A stretch of 64,000 bases of DNA. Origin: Ganoderma boninense. Taxonomy: Eukaryota > Basidiomycota > Agaricomycetes > Polyporales > Polyporaceae. The position numbers were made by a program, and so were the translations under genes. The notes beneath the pieces are model-generated. The model did not search any database. It had not been told where the DNA came from and worked only from the letters and a program-made list of their open reading frames with translations. Position 1 is the stretch's first letter. Every line of letters starts with the position of its first letter. This document shows, one piece after another, positions 1-11,599 of this stretch. The stretch covers positions 2,822,823-2,886,822 of the forward strand of contig CM035304.1 of the NCBI GenBank assembly GCA_002900995.3, in the 5' to 3' direction.

Positions 1-109
1 GCAATGCGGTGCTTTGCTACTGGGTGTGCGGCTCGCGCAGAGAATTCAAAGCGGCTTTCGCATTGGGATTCTTTTTTCTAGATTTGTTCGCTAATCATAT
101 CATTAACAG

Positions 110-3100
110 TACTATCCTGGCATGCCCATGGACCCCAACTACAACCCGTACCAGGCGGCCCAATGGATGCCACAGCACCTACCTCAGCAGCATCCTCCGC
201 AGGGACCACCTGGGCCCCCTATACCCGGCCTACCCATGTCACCAAGAGGGCAACCGCCCCCGCTCCACGCTCCAGGCACCCCAACGATGGCGCCCGCCAT
301 GCCGCCGAACGCCCACCCGCCACATTCGACCCCGTCCCCACACACGCACACTTCCAGCCTGTCTAACGTCTCGTCGACGCCACCGACGCCCGCCTCGGCC
401 TCTGCACCCGGCGGCGGTCTTTCGCGCTTGAACTCGAACGCGAACACGTTCACGCCGAAGCGCGTGACGATCAAGTCGGAGTCCGGGCAGGAGGTCGACC
501 TTGAGAGATGGAAGAAGCAGGCGCCTGCTGCAGTCTCGTCGCCTGTCGTTCCTAGTTCTCCTGCTCGCCGGACAGTTCAGGTACGTGACTCATCAGTGGG
601 CTAGCGTTAGATGATAACGAAGATGAACTGATGGTGTGTGCAGGTTCGGTTAGAGACAGAGGAAGCCAAGAAGAAGCGATTGGCAGAGGAGGAAGCGGAG
701 AAGGCAAAGAAGGAGGCCGAGAAGGCGAAGAAGGTTGCTGAGGAGAAGGCGAAGAAGGACGCGGAGGAGAAGGCCAAGCGGGAAGCGGAGGAAAAGGTCA
801 AGCGTGAGGAGGAAGAGCGGAAGCGGAAGGAGGAGGAGGAGAAGGAGCGGGTACGGAAGGAGGAGGAAGAGAAGGAGCGAAAGCGGAAGGAGGCGGAGGA
901 AGCTGAGCGGTTACGCAAGGAGGCTGAAGAGAAGGCGCGGAAGGAGGCGGAGGAGCGTGCAGCGCGTGAGGCGGAGGAGAAGGCTAAGGCTGAGGCTGAG
1001 GCTGCAGCGCCGCCGCAGCTGCAGCTCAGAAGGAATCACAGCCTGAGCCTGAGGAGGGTGAAGTGCAGGAGCCTGAGCAGGCTGCGGAGGCCACGGACGA
1101 GGCGACGAAGGAAGAGGCCAAGGACAAGGTCTCTGACAAGGCGCCTCTCCGGATCGACACGACCCTCTCCGCGGACGGCAAACGTCGCCCAGGCCGCCTC
1201 GACCTCTCTGGGACGAAGAACCAGGCGATCCCCGCGGCTCTTCCCTCCGCTTTGGCGACAGCCCGCATCATCGAGGACATCGGGAGCATCCAGTACCCGG
1301 AGGGTGTCAAGAGCCCGAAGCCGGAGCTCAATGTCAACGCTAAGCAGGGCAAGTTCCGGTACGTTGCTATTTCTCAAAACATTAGTCGAGTATTACTAAC
1401 TCTGATGGTCTCAGTTACGATCGCGACTTCTTGCTACAATTCATGGCTGTCTGTAAGGAGAAGCCCGACTCGCTGCCACCTCTGGATGCCATCGGTCTCG
1501 AGCCGGTGGAGCAGACTTTCCCCATGACTCGTGGTGGTTCGCATGGCCGTCGCTCGTCCTCCAATGCTATGCCGCCCCCTTCACGCCAGGCATCCGTCGG
1601 TCTCGGTATCTCTGGTTTCAACAAGCCCGCCGTCAACCCGTTCACCATGGGCCAGTTCTCCACTCCCAACCAGAAGCTCACGAGCGACGACCGCTTCGCT
1701 GCGTCCACGCGCTCGGCTTCTATGTCTGGCGGGCCGGCAGGCATTCCTTTCGGGCGTCCGTCTCCCATGGTCCGCTCGTCGAGTCAAGGCGGTCCTGGTG
1801 CTCACCCGAGCAGTGGCCGCACGCGGAGTCAGCGCGGAGGCAAGCGCGACAAGGAGCGCCCGAGTGCGGCTCCGTCTGGCCCTGGCAGTGCTTTCGGCCC
1901 GTCATCCTCGCTTGCAGGCGCCCAGAACCTGGAACCCGTTGCACCATTGGAAGTGTCCGCCAACCGATGGACGCCTGCCAGTCTGGTCAAGAAGGGCCAG
2001 CCCGCCGAGTCGGAGTCGCCAGACGTCGTCGACCGAAAGGTCCGTTCGCTGCTCAACAAGCTCACGATGGAGCGCTTCGACTCGATCTCGGACCAGATCA
2101 TCTCGTGGGCAAACAGGTCCGAGAAGGAGAAGGATGGCCGGACGCTCATTCAGGTCATCCGTCTCGTTTTCGAGAAGGCGACCGACGAAGCGACGTGGTC
2201 CGAGATGTACGCCCGTCTGTGCCGGAAGATGATGGAGCAAATCAGCCCGAACGTGCACGACGATGGCATCAAGAACGCCGATGGCAAGCCCATCGCCGGT
2301 GGCCAGCTCTTCCGCAAGTACCTCCTCAACCGCTGTCAAGAGGACTTCGAGCGCGGATGGGTCGCCAAGGAGGCTACCGCCGCGGCCGCTGCGACGAAGG
2401 CGTCTGAGGACCAGGCCGCGAAGGCTGCCGCAGAACAGAACAAGGATGAGGAGAGTGCCCTGTACTCGGAAGAGTACTACGCCGCGCAGAAGGCAAAGCG
2501 TCAAGGCCTCGGTCTCATCAAGTTCATCGGTGAACTTTTCAAACTCCAGATGCTTACGGAGCGTATCATGCACGAGTGTGTCAAGAAACTCCTGGGCAAC
2601 GTCGAGAACCCCGAGGAGGAGGAGATCGAAAGCTTGTGCAAGCTCTTGACGACTGTCGGTCAGATCCTGGATACCCAGAAGGCTCGCGCGCACATGGACG
2701 TGTACTTCTCGCGCATGAAGGAGCTGACGAAGAGCGGCAACGTGAACTCGCGTATGCAGTTCATGCTTCAGGTGGGTAGTTCTATGCAAGTGGCGTGCGA
2801 GCGTGTTGCTGACGTCGCCTCAGGACATTATCGAGCTGCGCGAGCGCAAATGGATTCCCAGGAACCAAATGGCTGCTCCTATGACGATTGCCGCGATTCA
2901 CGAACAGGTCCGTATCTTTCATCCATTGTCGGCGACTCCCGATCCTCATCGTATCCCTAATGTATTTATAGGCTGCGAAGGAGAAACTTGCACAGGAGAA
3001 AGAGGCCTTCACCCGTCAGATCAGCATGTCTCGTGGTGGCTCAAGACGTGGTGGCGAGCGTGGCGATCATACCCAGATCGGTCCCGACGGCTGGGCGGTC

Positions 3101-3934
3101 GCTGGTGGCGCTGCTGCACGGCCGCCACCCAAGGCCGGTGATTTGTCGAAGTTTGGCAAGATCGACAAGTCGGCGCCGATGACTTTCGGTCCCAGCTCCG
3201 TCTTCCAGAAGGGCGACAAGTCCAAGAATCGCGAATCGGTCAGCCGTCAGGGTTCGGTGAACATGTTTGCGATGCTCAGCGGCAATCCTGAGGTCGCGTC
3301 AGAGGTCGCCGGCAAGTCGAGTCGTCCGCCAAGCCGCAAGAGCTCTATCGACCTTGGACCGGGTGGTGTGCCCGAAGGCGCCGTCCCTGCTCAACGGAAA
3401 CGACTCCAACTCTTGCCTCGTTCGGTACCGCTGGAGGCCAAGTCGGAATCCACTCCTGCCGCATCCACCGTTGGTTCGGAGGACGAGGCCGAGGAAGAGC
3501 AGCCTGCCGGGACGCCGTCCTTGTCTGAGGCCGACGCCAAGACACGGATCGATGAGGACTTGAAGGAGTTCTTCTCTATCCGCGACCTGACAGAGGCTGA
3601 GGTCTATTTCACGAAACTGCCTTCCGAACATCGGCATCTGCTCGTGGACAAGCTCGTCACTAGGGCTGTGGAATCGAAGCAGGCGGACGCACAGCTGGTG
3701 GCGGATCTATTCGAACGTGCTATCTCACGGAATCTTTGCTCGCCTGCGTCGTTCGAAGAGGGCTTCACGCCGACGGCTGAGATCATCGACGACATCGCGA
3801 TTGACGCACCGAAGGCAATGGACCTCTTCGCAATTATGATCAGGGGTTCCCATCTGCATCAGGACGAGGAGCGACGGACACGACTTGCGAGCAAGTCGAT
3901 GGACAGCGACAAGCTGGTTGCTCTCCTGTCATAG
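110..3934 (+). CDS. eIF4G: Translation initiation factor eIF4G, copy A (5' partial, one frameshift)
   Basis: eIF4G is the cytoplasmic scaffold that joins the cap-binding protein eIF4E, the helicase eIF4A and eIF3 on mRNA. The window opens inside the intron before the second exon, so the N-terminal exon is missing. Exons by splice signals: 110-580, 644-1358, 1415-2771, 2824-2907 and 2972-3934. A Pro/Gln-rich N-terminal part is followed by a long Glu/Lys/Arg coiled-coil tract (about 650-1000). The eIF4E-binding motif YDRDFLL comes just after the intron at 1359-1414, and the MIF4G domain lies at about 2030-2760. The C-terminal exon has an MA3-like region. The alanine-codon run near 1008-1014 lacks one base compared with copy B, which shifts the frame until the true frame resumes by 1063. 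The exon at 110-580 is followed by an intron that copy B does not have. The product is certain; whether this copy works is not. Confidence 0.9.
581..643 (+). other. 63-base intron present only in eIF4G copy A
   Basis: The intron begins GTACGT and ends TGTGCAG, and it carries an in-frame TAG soon after its start, so it must be spliced. At the matching place in copy B (near 36550 on the minus strand) the two coding flanks are directly continuous (...ACAGTACAG then GTCCGGTTA...). The other internal introns of the gene are present in both copies. Confidence 0.85.
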
Positions 3935-4678
3935 GCCGTCGCCATGTAGACATTGGTATTATATTTTTTCGCACCTTAGCTCCCTCGGCATTTTCATTTC
4001 ATTCCACTGCATCGTCATGACCACCTACACATCTTGTATCCGTGCTCTGCTTCCTGCTGCCCCTTTATACTACAGTACCCCCTCTTCCCCTTTGCCCCCC
4101 CTTTTGCCCGCTGCTATACATGCGCTTGCCACGCACGCCGTGCATGTTTGCTCACCACCGCCGACTGTCGTTCGTCCTGGCCTTGTTCGTACCGCGATGC
4201 GATCCCTTCCCCTGTTGTCTCTCTCTCTCTGCGCCTCTCACAGTCTCTGCACTCTTGGTGTCTTATATTCCACGCACAGCGCGCTGGTGTTTGCATTAGT
4301 GTGTACTTATTACATCGCACAGTATTGCACGATAATACCGTCTCGGTCTCGGCCTCGAATACCCTAATGCGTGTCGCGCGGGAGCTCGTGATCGGATAAT
4401 GTTCTCGGGGGCAAGCCTGAACGCTGAACTCTGTCTCCTACCGGTATCGCCACACTATATGAAATCCGAAACGTGTGCAATCATGACGGTCGGATTGAAA
4501 CGGGCAGGAGAAGGAGTAAACAGAGCTTCTTCCCCTATGAAGTCGTCTATCCGTCTACATTTACAAATGTGGCGGGATACGTATGAGGAATGAACGAGCA
4601 GTGCCAATTCGAAGCAAACGACTGATCCGTTGCAACGAGATGCAGAAACGAACGCGAGACGTTGCGAGACACAATTGG
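3935..4678. other. 3' flank of eIF4G copy A up to the inversion edge
   Basis: No gene is seen. The first 570 bases match the 3' flank of copy B (33261 down to about 32695) in inverted orientation. They include pyrimidine-rich stretches and a short TC repeat near 4216. Similarity to that flank fades at about 4505. From about 4560 the sequence instead resembles 39250 onward in direct orientation, so an inversion breakpoint lies between. Confidence 0.6.
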
Positions 4679-4969
4679 TCACTCGAAGTTGCTCATGCCC
4701 CGAGAAATGCGACTGTTCCGTGATGCGCGCTCGAAGGTCTGGAGGCGTCCATCAAGGAGGCGGTTACACTCTGCATCGTGGGCGCTGTTGACGAGATAGA
4801 TTTTGGGGGGAAAGCTCGGAGGCCTTGTTGACGTCCAGACGTTCAGGGATTCGCAGAACAGAGACGTCGGCCGTGGAGTCGAGCCAATGAGTGCAGTCGG
4901 GGAAACGGTGCGCCGCCTCGGGGCGAAGGGACAGGTGCTTTGAATGGATGAGCAGATTTGTGAGGACAA
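4679..4969 (-). pseudogene. Small unknown gene remnant, copy A
   Basis: I do not recognise this product. Its C-terminal part (IYLVNSAHDAECNRLLDGRL) matches that of the minus-strand reading frame at 39438-39626 (IYLVNSAYGAEWNCLVDRRL). The part upstream matches only in another frame, with the shift at a run of six C on the coding strand (4803-4808). This copy is therefore frameshifted, either truly or by a homopolymer error. It lies between eIF4G and the cyclin in both copies of the block, but eIF4G has the opposite orientation here. The shared reading frame and amino-acid-level similarity suggest a real small protein or a last exon; no function can be proposed. Confidence 0.35.
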
Positions 4970-5812
4970 ACCTGCCCGGTCAGGGACGGGTCAGCGGGTC
5001 GTCGCCTGGTACATCACCAGGAGGGCCGCGCTTGGACCCCGCGTCCTTCACGACCTCTCGTTCCCTTGCGGCCAGGCCACTGCTTACGCCGTTGACAGTC
5101 CAAGTCGACGACACTGAAGGCTTCACCTACTCGCCCTCGATCCTGGAACTTTGCCATTGTACCCCAGGGGGATGAGTCACAAGGATGGCATACCGTATCT
5201 GAACTCCGCAAGTTGTGGTTGTCTTCAGGGCTTACAAAGATAGCCGATGGAAGACATACCTTGGCGCAGCCAAGGTATCAATAGGGTATACGGGTACGTA
5301 GAGCGAGTTAAATTGACTCACGGCTGGCCATAGTGTACTTTTAAATACCGCGTCTAGTGGATCGGTCCCGACCATGATGACATTCCTCTTTCTAACTGCG
5401 AGGCCGGCGCAGCGATGAGACCACCAGAGGCAGCAGGGTAGCAGGGCTCGAAGCAGGTCGACAGAGATGCGGGCCAAGATAGCTACCAGGGCTACGAGTC
5501 ATCGGACATGAGCCATGTTGTGTGAAGTCAAGTATGGTGCAACAACAATCATTTCATAACGAGCGGAGGGAGTTGGGCTAGTGGTACAACAAGACACAAA
5601 AGGAGAGGGCGCAGAACCCGCTGTGTAGAGTGCAAACCACGCGGCTCGTGAGCGCATGAGCAAGGAAGATCGGCAACGGACGTCGACTGACCTTCCTCGA
5701 ATCCCCCGATGCGCACACGGCAATGGTAACGCCACCAAAGTCGGACTGGATGCCTCCGCGCTGATTGTCCGGAAGAGCGTCCACCAGGAGATTGTGCTGT
5801 AGGGAGCGGCGC
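4970..5812. other. Spacer between the small gene remnant and cyclin copy A
   Basis: No convincing gene. From about 5500 the sequence closely matches 40260-40579 in the same orientation, including the block that begins CATGAGCC and the run TTGGGCTAGTGGTACAAC. It is the 3' flank of the cyclin gene. The middle part (5000-5450) is more diverged from the other copy. Confidence 0.5.
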
Positions 5813-6176
5813 CTACCATTCTAATCGACACACACGCGCGTAGGGCTGGCCAGCCCTCGGAACTCTGAGGTCGGTGGAACCGTTACCTGCCGAAGTCAGC
5901 GCGCCCACTGTGGTGAGGGGGCGACGCAGAGTAGGGCGGAGCGGGCCGGCGTACGCAGGGGCGGGAGGGGCACCTGTGTACCGCCCGTCTGCGCGTTGTA
6001 TGGTGTGGTCGATGGCATGGGCGAGGGCGCGGGAGAGGAGGGACGTACGTCGGATACGGGCCGTCGCCGCTGAAGTCGCGGCGGACCTTGGCCGCGAATT
6101 CCCTGAGTGCGTTCGGCTCACGTTGACTCGCCACTCCAGGTAGGCACCATCTCGCGGCTCCATTCTGGTTGATCTC
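5813..6176 (-). pseudogene. Pcl-type cyclin, copy A, cut off by the assembly gap
   Basis: Only the 3' part of a cyclin of the Pho80/Pcl family is present. It reads from near the end of the cyclin box (LEWRVNV) through LREFAA and GDGPYPTY into a Pro/Ala-rich tail that ends RVCRLEW. It matches the cyclin at 40580-41500 almost base for base. The gene runs into the run of N at 6177, so its N-terminal half is missing from this copy. In the last 40 bases before the gap several single-base differences from the other copy break the frame, and the join of the REINQ helix to the LEW helix is lost. Such a cluster of indels at a contig end points to poor sequence. Pcl cyclins partner Pho85-type kinases. 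Confidence 0.6.
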
Positions 6177-6276
6177 NNNNNNNNNNNNNNNNNNNNNNNN
6201 NNNNNNNNNNNNNNNNNNNNNNNNNNNNNNNNNNNNNNNNNNNNNNNNNNNNNNNNNNNNNNNNNNNNNNNNNNNN
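6177..6276. other. Assembly gap of exactly 100 N
   Basis: A run of exactly 100 N, the usual placeholder for a scaffold join of unknown size. It interrupts a cyclin gene whose complete relative lies at 40.6-41.5 kb, so the true neighbour of the left contig may be sequence like that beyond 40.93 kb and not the FunK1 gene that follows here. Confidence 0.98.
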
Positions 6277-6540
6277 CCGAATCCGACAGAGAACCCACCA
6301 AGGTACATTGCCAAGTAGACTGTGGTCGAAGTGTGTTGTGCGGCGAATTCTCGGCACTGTTGAACGAACACGTGATGACTTGATGGCGAGACGCGTTGGG
6401 CGCTCGACAAAGCGAACTTGGATCCTTAACCACCGCCTGCCATCGCTGGACGCGTCATCCTCGTGTATGTTCGTTTTCTTGTTTCTTTCCATTTACAGCC
6501 AACAATAGCGTATCGAAATAGTCGCCCTTTGTCCTCAAGC
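6277..6540. other. Upstream region of the FunK1 kinase gene
   Basis: No gene is seen. The sequence right of the gap does not continue the cyclin gene that ends at the left of the gap. It presumably holds the promoter of the kinase gene. Confidence 0.5.
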
Positions 6541-6547
6541 TATAAAA
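6541..6547 (+). promoter_or_regulatory. TATA box of the FunK1 gene
   Basis: TATAAAA lies 80 bases before the chosen start codon at 6621, a normal place for a fungal TATA box. The stretch between is CT-rich, as is common just before the start of transcription. Confidence 0.5.
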
Positions 6548-6620
6548 TGCGGCTAGCATAGCGCGAGATGTGAGCTTCCACTTTCCTCCATCCCACCCAC
6601 TTCTACCCCTCGTACCTGCC

Positions 6621-9407
6621 ATGGCTGACCCCAAGCCCAATGCCTCAGACCCACCCCACCTATCTATACCGCCTCAACCACCACTCAAGGCCAGCCCCAA
6701 CAAGCGCAACCATACAGCCACTCACTACTCTGCCATCGCCAAACAACTCGCAGAAGAGCAACGCAAAGGCCACCGGCTCAGCATGGACGGCAAGATAGTG
6801 GTCATCGATTACGAGACAATGATGAACGATCATGTGCCTTCCCCGGAACATGAGCCCTGCGATGCGGATTTCCAATCATCTTTCAAGTTTAAGTTCAATT
6901 TCAAGAGCAAGGGGGCTTCCGAGAGCAAGTTTTATGAACCTTTCGTGCGTAGCCACTCAATGCTCTGTCCAACATCCCTCTGACTCTCACTCATTGTGGA
7001 AATGTCAGGCAAAGGCAATCAATAACGGGTGGTTGAAGGGCACCAACTTCAAAGTCGTCGTTACCTCAGCGACCCCAGACCCATCCGACCCCACCAAGCA
7101 GCGAGTCGACTTGGCGATCTACACCCTCGACTCAGCGCCAGGAGACGGCGACCCTGCAAACTGGTCCGCAATCGAACTATCTATCGAAGTCAAGCTCGAG
7201 GACGTCTCGGATGATCCGTTCGACGAAAACGCTGTCACGTTCCAGCCCTTCTCGACCGAGCGCAAGAACAACCTCGGGCAGGTGCTGTCCTACTCTTCCA
7301 TCCTCTTCGAGAATCAGCAGCGCACGCACCAATTTTCGCTCATCATCCTCGGCCAGTGCGCCCGCATCGTCCGCTGGGACCGCGCAGGGGCTCTCGTCAC
7401 CGAGAAGTTCAACTACGTCGAGCAGCCGTGGCTGCTCGGCCGCTTCCTCTGGCGCTTTGCCCGCATGTCCGCTGCGCAGCGCGGGCACGACACGACCGCG
7501 ACGCGCATCCTGACGACCTCGGACGAGTACCGGCTCATGCGCGAGCGCGCCGACGTGCCGCAGAAGAACGCGGGGGGCTTCGTCGTCAACGAGCACGCGC
7601 GGCTCCTCTTCAAGGAGTCGGTCAGGAACTCGTCCGCGCAGTGGTGGAAGCTGCGGATCGACGACAGCGCGGGCCCGCGCTTCTTCCTGGTCGGCGAGCC
7701 TCACTTCCAAGCGTCCGGCCTCCCCGGCCGTGCCACCCGCGGGTACGTCGCTGTGGACCTCGCGGATCCGCGCGGGGCGCTCGTTTTCCTCAAAGATGCC
7801 TGGCGGGTGGCTCATGCCGGGATCGAGCGCGAAGGCAACATCCTCCGTTACCTCAACGAGAAGGCGGTTAGTCGGGTCCCGACGCTGGTGTGCCATGGAG
7901 ATGTGAAGGTGCGGAAGGACGAGCGGGCCGGCGAGGACAAGGTCGATGTCGAGGACGATCACGTCCAGGACGAAGAGGACGACGTGGAGACGGAATCTGA
8001 ATCTGAAGGCAAGGGCGTAAACGACGAAGAGAGGCCCCGTGGACGGAGGCAGCAAACGGTCTCGCAGAAATACTGGACCGCTCGGGAGACTGGAGCACAG
8101 TGTCCAATGAAGACCCATCGACACTACCGCATCGTCGTACGAGAGGTCGGCCTTCCTATGAGCCACTTCAAGAATGCCAAGGAGCTCGTGTACCTGCTGG
8201 CGAGAGGCATCTCGGGTAAGTTGTCCTTGCTATGAAGCATGAAGGTCCCTCATGTCCTCATCACCATTCATAAGCGCATGATCAAGCCTACCAGGCCGGC
8301 ATCTTACACCGTGACATCAGCGCTGGCAATGTTCTCATCCAAATCAAAGAGGTCGTCAAGGATGGTAAACTCGTACGGACCCGTGACGTCCTCCTGACCG
8401 ATTGGGAGCTGTCGAAGCGTCTGGATCAGTCTGACGCGGAGCCTCGACAACCAGATCGCACGGTGCGCTTGCTCTCCATTTGTGCCTTTGTTGGTGTTGT
8501 TGATGTGTCATTCCGTTTCCTGTAGGGCACCTGGCAGTTCATGTCCGCGAATGCGCTGAGCAACCCCTGGCGCGTCATCGCCGTCGAGGACGAGATGGAA
8601 TCATTCTTCCACCTTCTCCTGTTCTACGCCATCCGCTATCTCCCGCACAACTGCAAGGATGTCGGCATGTTCATGGAGGAATATTTCGACGGCTTCACCA
8701 AGGAGAACGGGAAGTACTTCTGCGGGCTTGCGAAGTTGGCCGCCGTAAAAGGCGGATCCATCACGCTGCCAAACCAGGCCGTACAGCTGGCCTTCTACCT
8801 CCCTGCTGAACCTAAGGACGAGAACAACCCCGGTTCGTCGCCCAGCAACGCACCCTCGGCCCCAGGACGGTCTTCTGACGCTAACCGCAAGCCGCACCCT
8901 ATCAATGTCGTTCTGGACTGCATGCTGGAGTGGCTCCATGCGCAGTACTCTCTCATCAACGAGCAGCAGGACCCCACGGCCGGCCCGCTCGCCGGCGCGC
9001 CGGCTCCTCCCGAAGAGCAAGCGGAGGAAGCACCCACGGAGGAGGAGATGTGGTTCGTCGATGAGTACGACGTTGACTTCACCGACCCCGCGCGCAAGAA
9101 GGGCACCGTGTACTCGGAGCGCGCGAAGCTCGAGGAGCTCGCGGCCAACCTCAAGGAGCACAAGCACGTCGTCAGCCTCTTCGGGCGCGTGTGGTCTGGC
9201 AAGGCGCTCGATGCGGAGCTCGGGGCCTGGCCCCGCGACGACAAGGTCCCGGACCAGCTCCGCGCAGACTTCCGCCCGGACAAGGACCCCGAGCACGGTC
9301 CCGCTCTTGATTCGAAGAGGGCCTCGCTGCACGGCGGCCGCGATGCTGCCTCGGAGGTGCCGCCGCCTACGAAGCGCCGTAGTACTCGGAACTCTCATGT
9401 GGGATGA
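6621..9407 (+). CDS. FunK1-type fungal protein kinase
   Basis: A serine/threonine-type kinase of the fungus-specific FunK1 family (Pfam Pkinase_fungal), a family expanded in mushroom-forming fungi; substrates are unknown. Four exons join in frame to 862 residues: 6621-6944, 7009-8215, 8287-8462 and 8526-9407. The long N-terminal half (about residues 110-400) holds the family's conserved module, with the run SYSSILFENQQRTHQFS. The catalytic loop HRDISAGN lies at the start of exon 3 and the metal-binding loop reads LTDWELSK, where DWE stands for the usual DFG. Next come GTWQFMS and the helix EDEMESFFHLLLF. An acidic insert follows residue 430 and a low-complexity Pro/Ala/Glu segment follows about residue 670. 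A TATA box lies 80 bases before the ATG. All catalytic residues are present, so it looks active. Confidence 0.9.
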
Positions 9408-9639
9408 GATGGTGGTCGGGATGACCTGGCAGCAGGACGTTCGTGTTGTATAGCCAGGGCTGTATTTCTGTACTTGTTCGGGGGATGGGTGCATAGGCGT
9501 GGAATCGAATTGTCGGTCATTCGCGAAGCGCCACTTGTGCAGCCCCCTCTGGTCCTCAAACTTCGCGGTGTGCGCGCTGCACAGAAAGGACGACGTGTGG
9601 TATATGGTGAACGACGACGACGAGCATGGAGACAGCCCC

Positions 9640-9895
9640 TTCATCCTTCAAGCTCGACTGTCATCGCGACTCCCCTCTCCTCGCCCCCGCAGTCCCCAAT
9701 GCCGCAAGTACCGTAGGTCGTTGTCTGTTCGCCGAAGGGCATCCTGAGGTCACCGACGCCACTCCGTCTGGATGTGCTGCTCATGCGAGCTCGCCGGGAC
9801 TGGCGATTGCTGCGTCGAGGCGGTGGCGAAGCAACTTGGGATTGAATGCTGGATATTCGAGGAGTTGTGCCTTGAGACGGAAGCGGTGGCCCTGA
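9640..9895 (+). pseudogene. Degraded 3' exon of a family Y gene
   Basis: Read in broken frames, this matches the C-terminal exon of the family Y gene at 16.0-16.8 kb: FKLD, then VPNAASTVGR, a Phe-Ala-Glu-Gly turn, EVTDAT, and then the CYPRELAARGDFSE region in shifted frames. No open frame spans it. It lies at the very left edge of the duplicated unit, as does the similar fragment at 20570-20690 in the right unit, so this piece marks the junction sequence of the duplication. Confidence 0.55.
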
Positions 9896-9899
9896 GCGG

Positions 9900-10900
9900 A
9901 GGTCGTCGGATGGTTCATGGGACGCGGATGCCAGGCGTGGACGTGACCAAGGATAAATTTCTACCAAAGCAGATGGGTGATATTAATGAATCATGGCATT
10001 CAAGTGACTGTGGGGACGTGGATAGAGTATGCTGATTGCCAGAGCTCAAGGTGTACATGTCATATCCGCAATGCACATGGAGACTCGAGCAACGAAGCAG
10101 TTGGTCCTTGGCGCTGGCAGCACCATCGGAGACGCCCACTCTCACCCGGGCCGGCTTGGGGGCCGGCGCAACCCTCTTTCGAATGGAACGGCGAATTGCT
10201 CCCTTCCTGCAAGCCTCGAAGCTTTATGCGAGCTTCGTGCTTTACTCCTACCACCCACAAAACACTCCACGCACCATCGGAATTCTGAGCAGATACCAAT
10301 TCACACCTTGCATCTTCCTCAAAACGTCGTTCTCGCCACCGCACGACCGCAAGCCGCCGACGCAGGGCTGAGGCTCTCCGATGGGAGCACAGTAGGGACT
10401 TCGTGCCGTACGAAACAGACCACCCTGGCAAGCGCAAGTGTCCATTTATGCTGCAACTATACAATCCAATGAAGCTGGCAATCATGTCGTCTGGATTTAG
10501 GGTTTTGCACGCGTTGGGCAACTTTCCGGTGAGTTCGGATGACCCAATCCCCAACACCGCTTCAGAGATCAGACATGGCTGGTAGCCCGAGCCGCGGCAC
10601 ATCAGAAAATCGATCCCAGAGATGACCAGCCACAATCTACGAGCCACCACCGACCTCGAGCTCAGTCCAACGTGGCAGCTGGCTCCGGCAGGTTGTTTCA
10701 TGTGAGTATATGCGCCCGATTTCTTCTTCTCACCACCGACGTTTCTGACACGCTTCATGTATGTCATTCTAGCTTAGTTATGGCGCATACAGTGGTGAAT
10801 TTGCGCGCAAGCGTTGCGGCGCGGTGTGCCCTGCCCACGCCAGCAGCGTTCGGCATATCCGCTGGTATCACCACGAGAGACTGTCGACCTGGATAGAAGC
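9900..10900. repeat. Spacer block, copy 1 of 3
   Basis: No gene is seen. The block shares landmarks with 11780-12560 and 20830-21780: a segment around AAACACTCCACGCACC, then a segment with GTGAGTATATGCGCCCG followed about 40 bases later by CTGACACGCTTCAT, then GCCCACGCCAGCAG. Reading frames are not conserved among the three copies, so the block is probably not coding now. Confidence 0.55.
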
Positions 10901-10916
10901 TCAAGGACGTTGTCTC

Positions 10917-11580
10917 CATTTGGGTCATGCCACATGACCATATGAGGTACGTGAATCAGAATAGACTCAAACCCGGACTTTTGTTCACGAAGATGGCAGC
11001 GAGGATATCCGCTCCGACGGACGGCCTGAGTTCTACGATGGACTGTAGGACGAAACGCCCACCATCATTAATGGGTCGTCAAGATGTGCGTTGGAGGCTG
11101 AGATGCTTATTGATAGTTGTGATAGACATCGCATTCTGACTTCGCACTTGCGACTGGTGACAGATGGCGTCCAAGTGCGCGCGCCTTGCAGTCCAAGTTT
11201 GGTTTGCTGCATTCGCTCGCCACGCCCTTTCAACAATTGTATATGGTAAGAGGCAATTGTATATGAGCGTCAGCTTTCATCATCGGCTCATTCAACATTG
11301 GCTGCCTCGCAGTGCCCATCACTCTCTTTTAGGTCGTCTCCACTTCTCGCCACCCGGGAGTCTCCGAGCATGTTGCCTCCCCTTCCCGCCTCTCCTGAGT
11401 GGCGTTCACTTCTCACTTATGTACAAGTTTATATGGTTACTCCCCAGCAATGCGTTTCCTCGCACCATATTTTACGTCGTGCCTCCGCCTCCTCAGTCCA
11501 GATCCCTCAGGCTGACTCGGATACCGATCGAACCCCGGTGTTCGTCTGTTACAATTTTGCTCCACATTTTCTTTGACCTT
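10917..11580 (+). pseudogene. Remnant of an F-box gene 3' end and its downstream flank
   Basis: The first 115 bases match the last coding part of the F-box gene at 22949-24434: CATGCCACATGACCAT, then AGGTACGTGA, then a TTCACGAAG block. Farther on, 11280-11540 matches the region after that gene (24640-24830), including GTGCCTCCGCCTCCTC. The body of the F-box gene (about 1.3 kb) is missing. This shows that a third F-box unit once stood here and was largely deleted. Confidence 0.5.
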
Positions 11581-11599
11581 CGCTAGATGCCCTCCTCCA

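Noticed and set aside
7177..8166. Minus-strand frame of 329 codons opposite the FunK1 kinase
   Set aside because: It is a shadow of the kinase gene, whose catalytic motifs and splice sites are clear on the plus strand.
10060..10767. Minus-strand frame of 235 codons in the first spacer
   Set aside because: The frame is not kept in the two related spacers at 11.8 and 20.9 kb, and no motif is seen.
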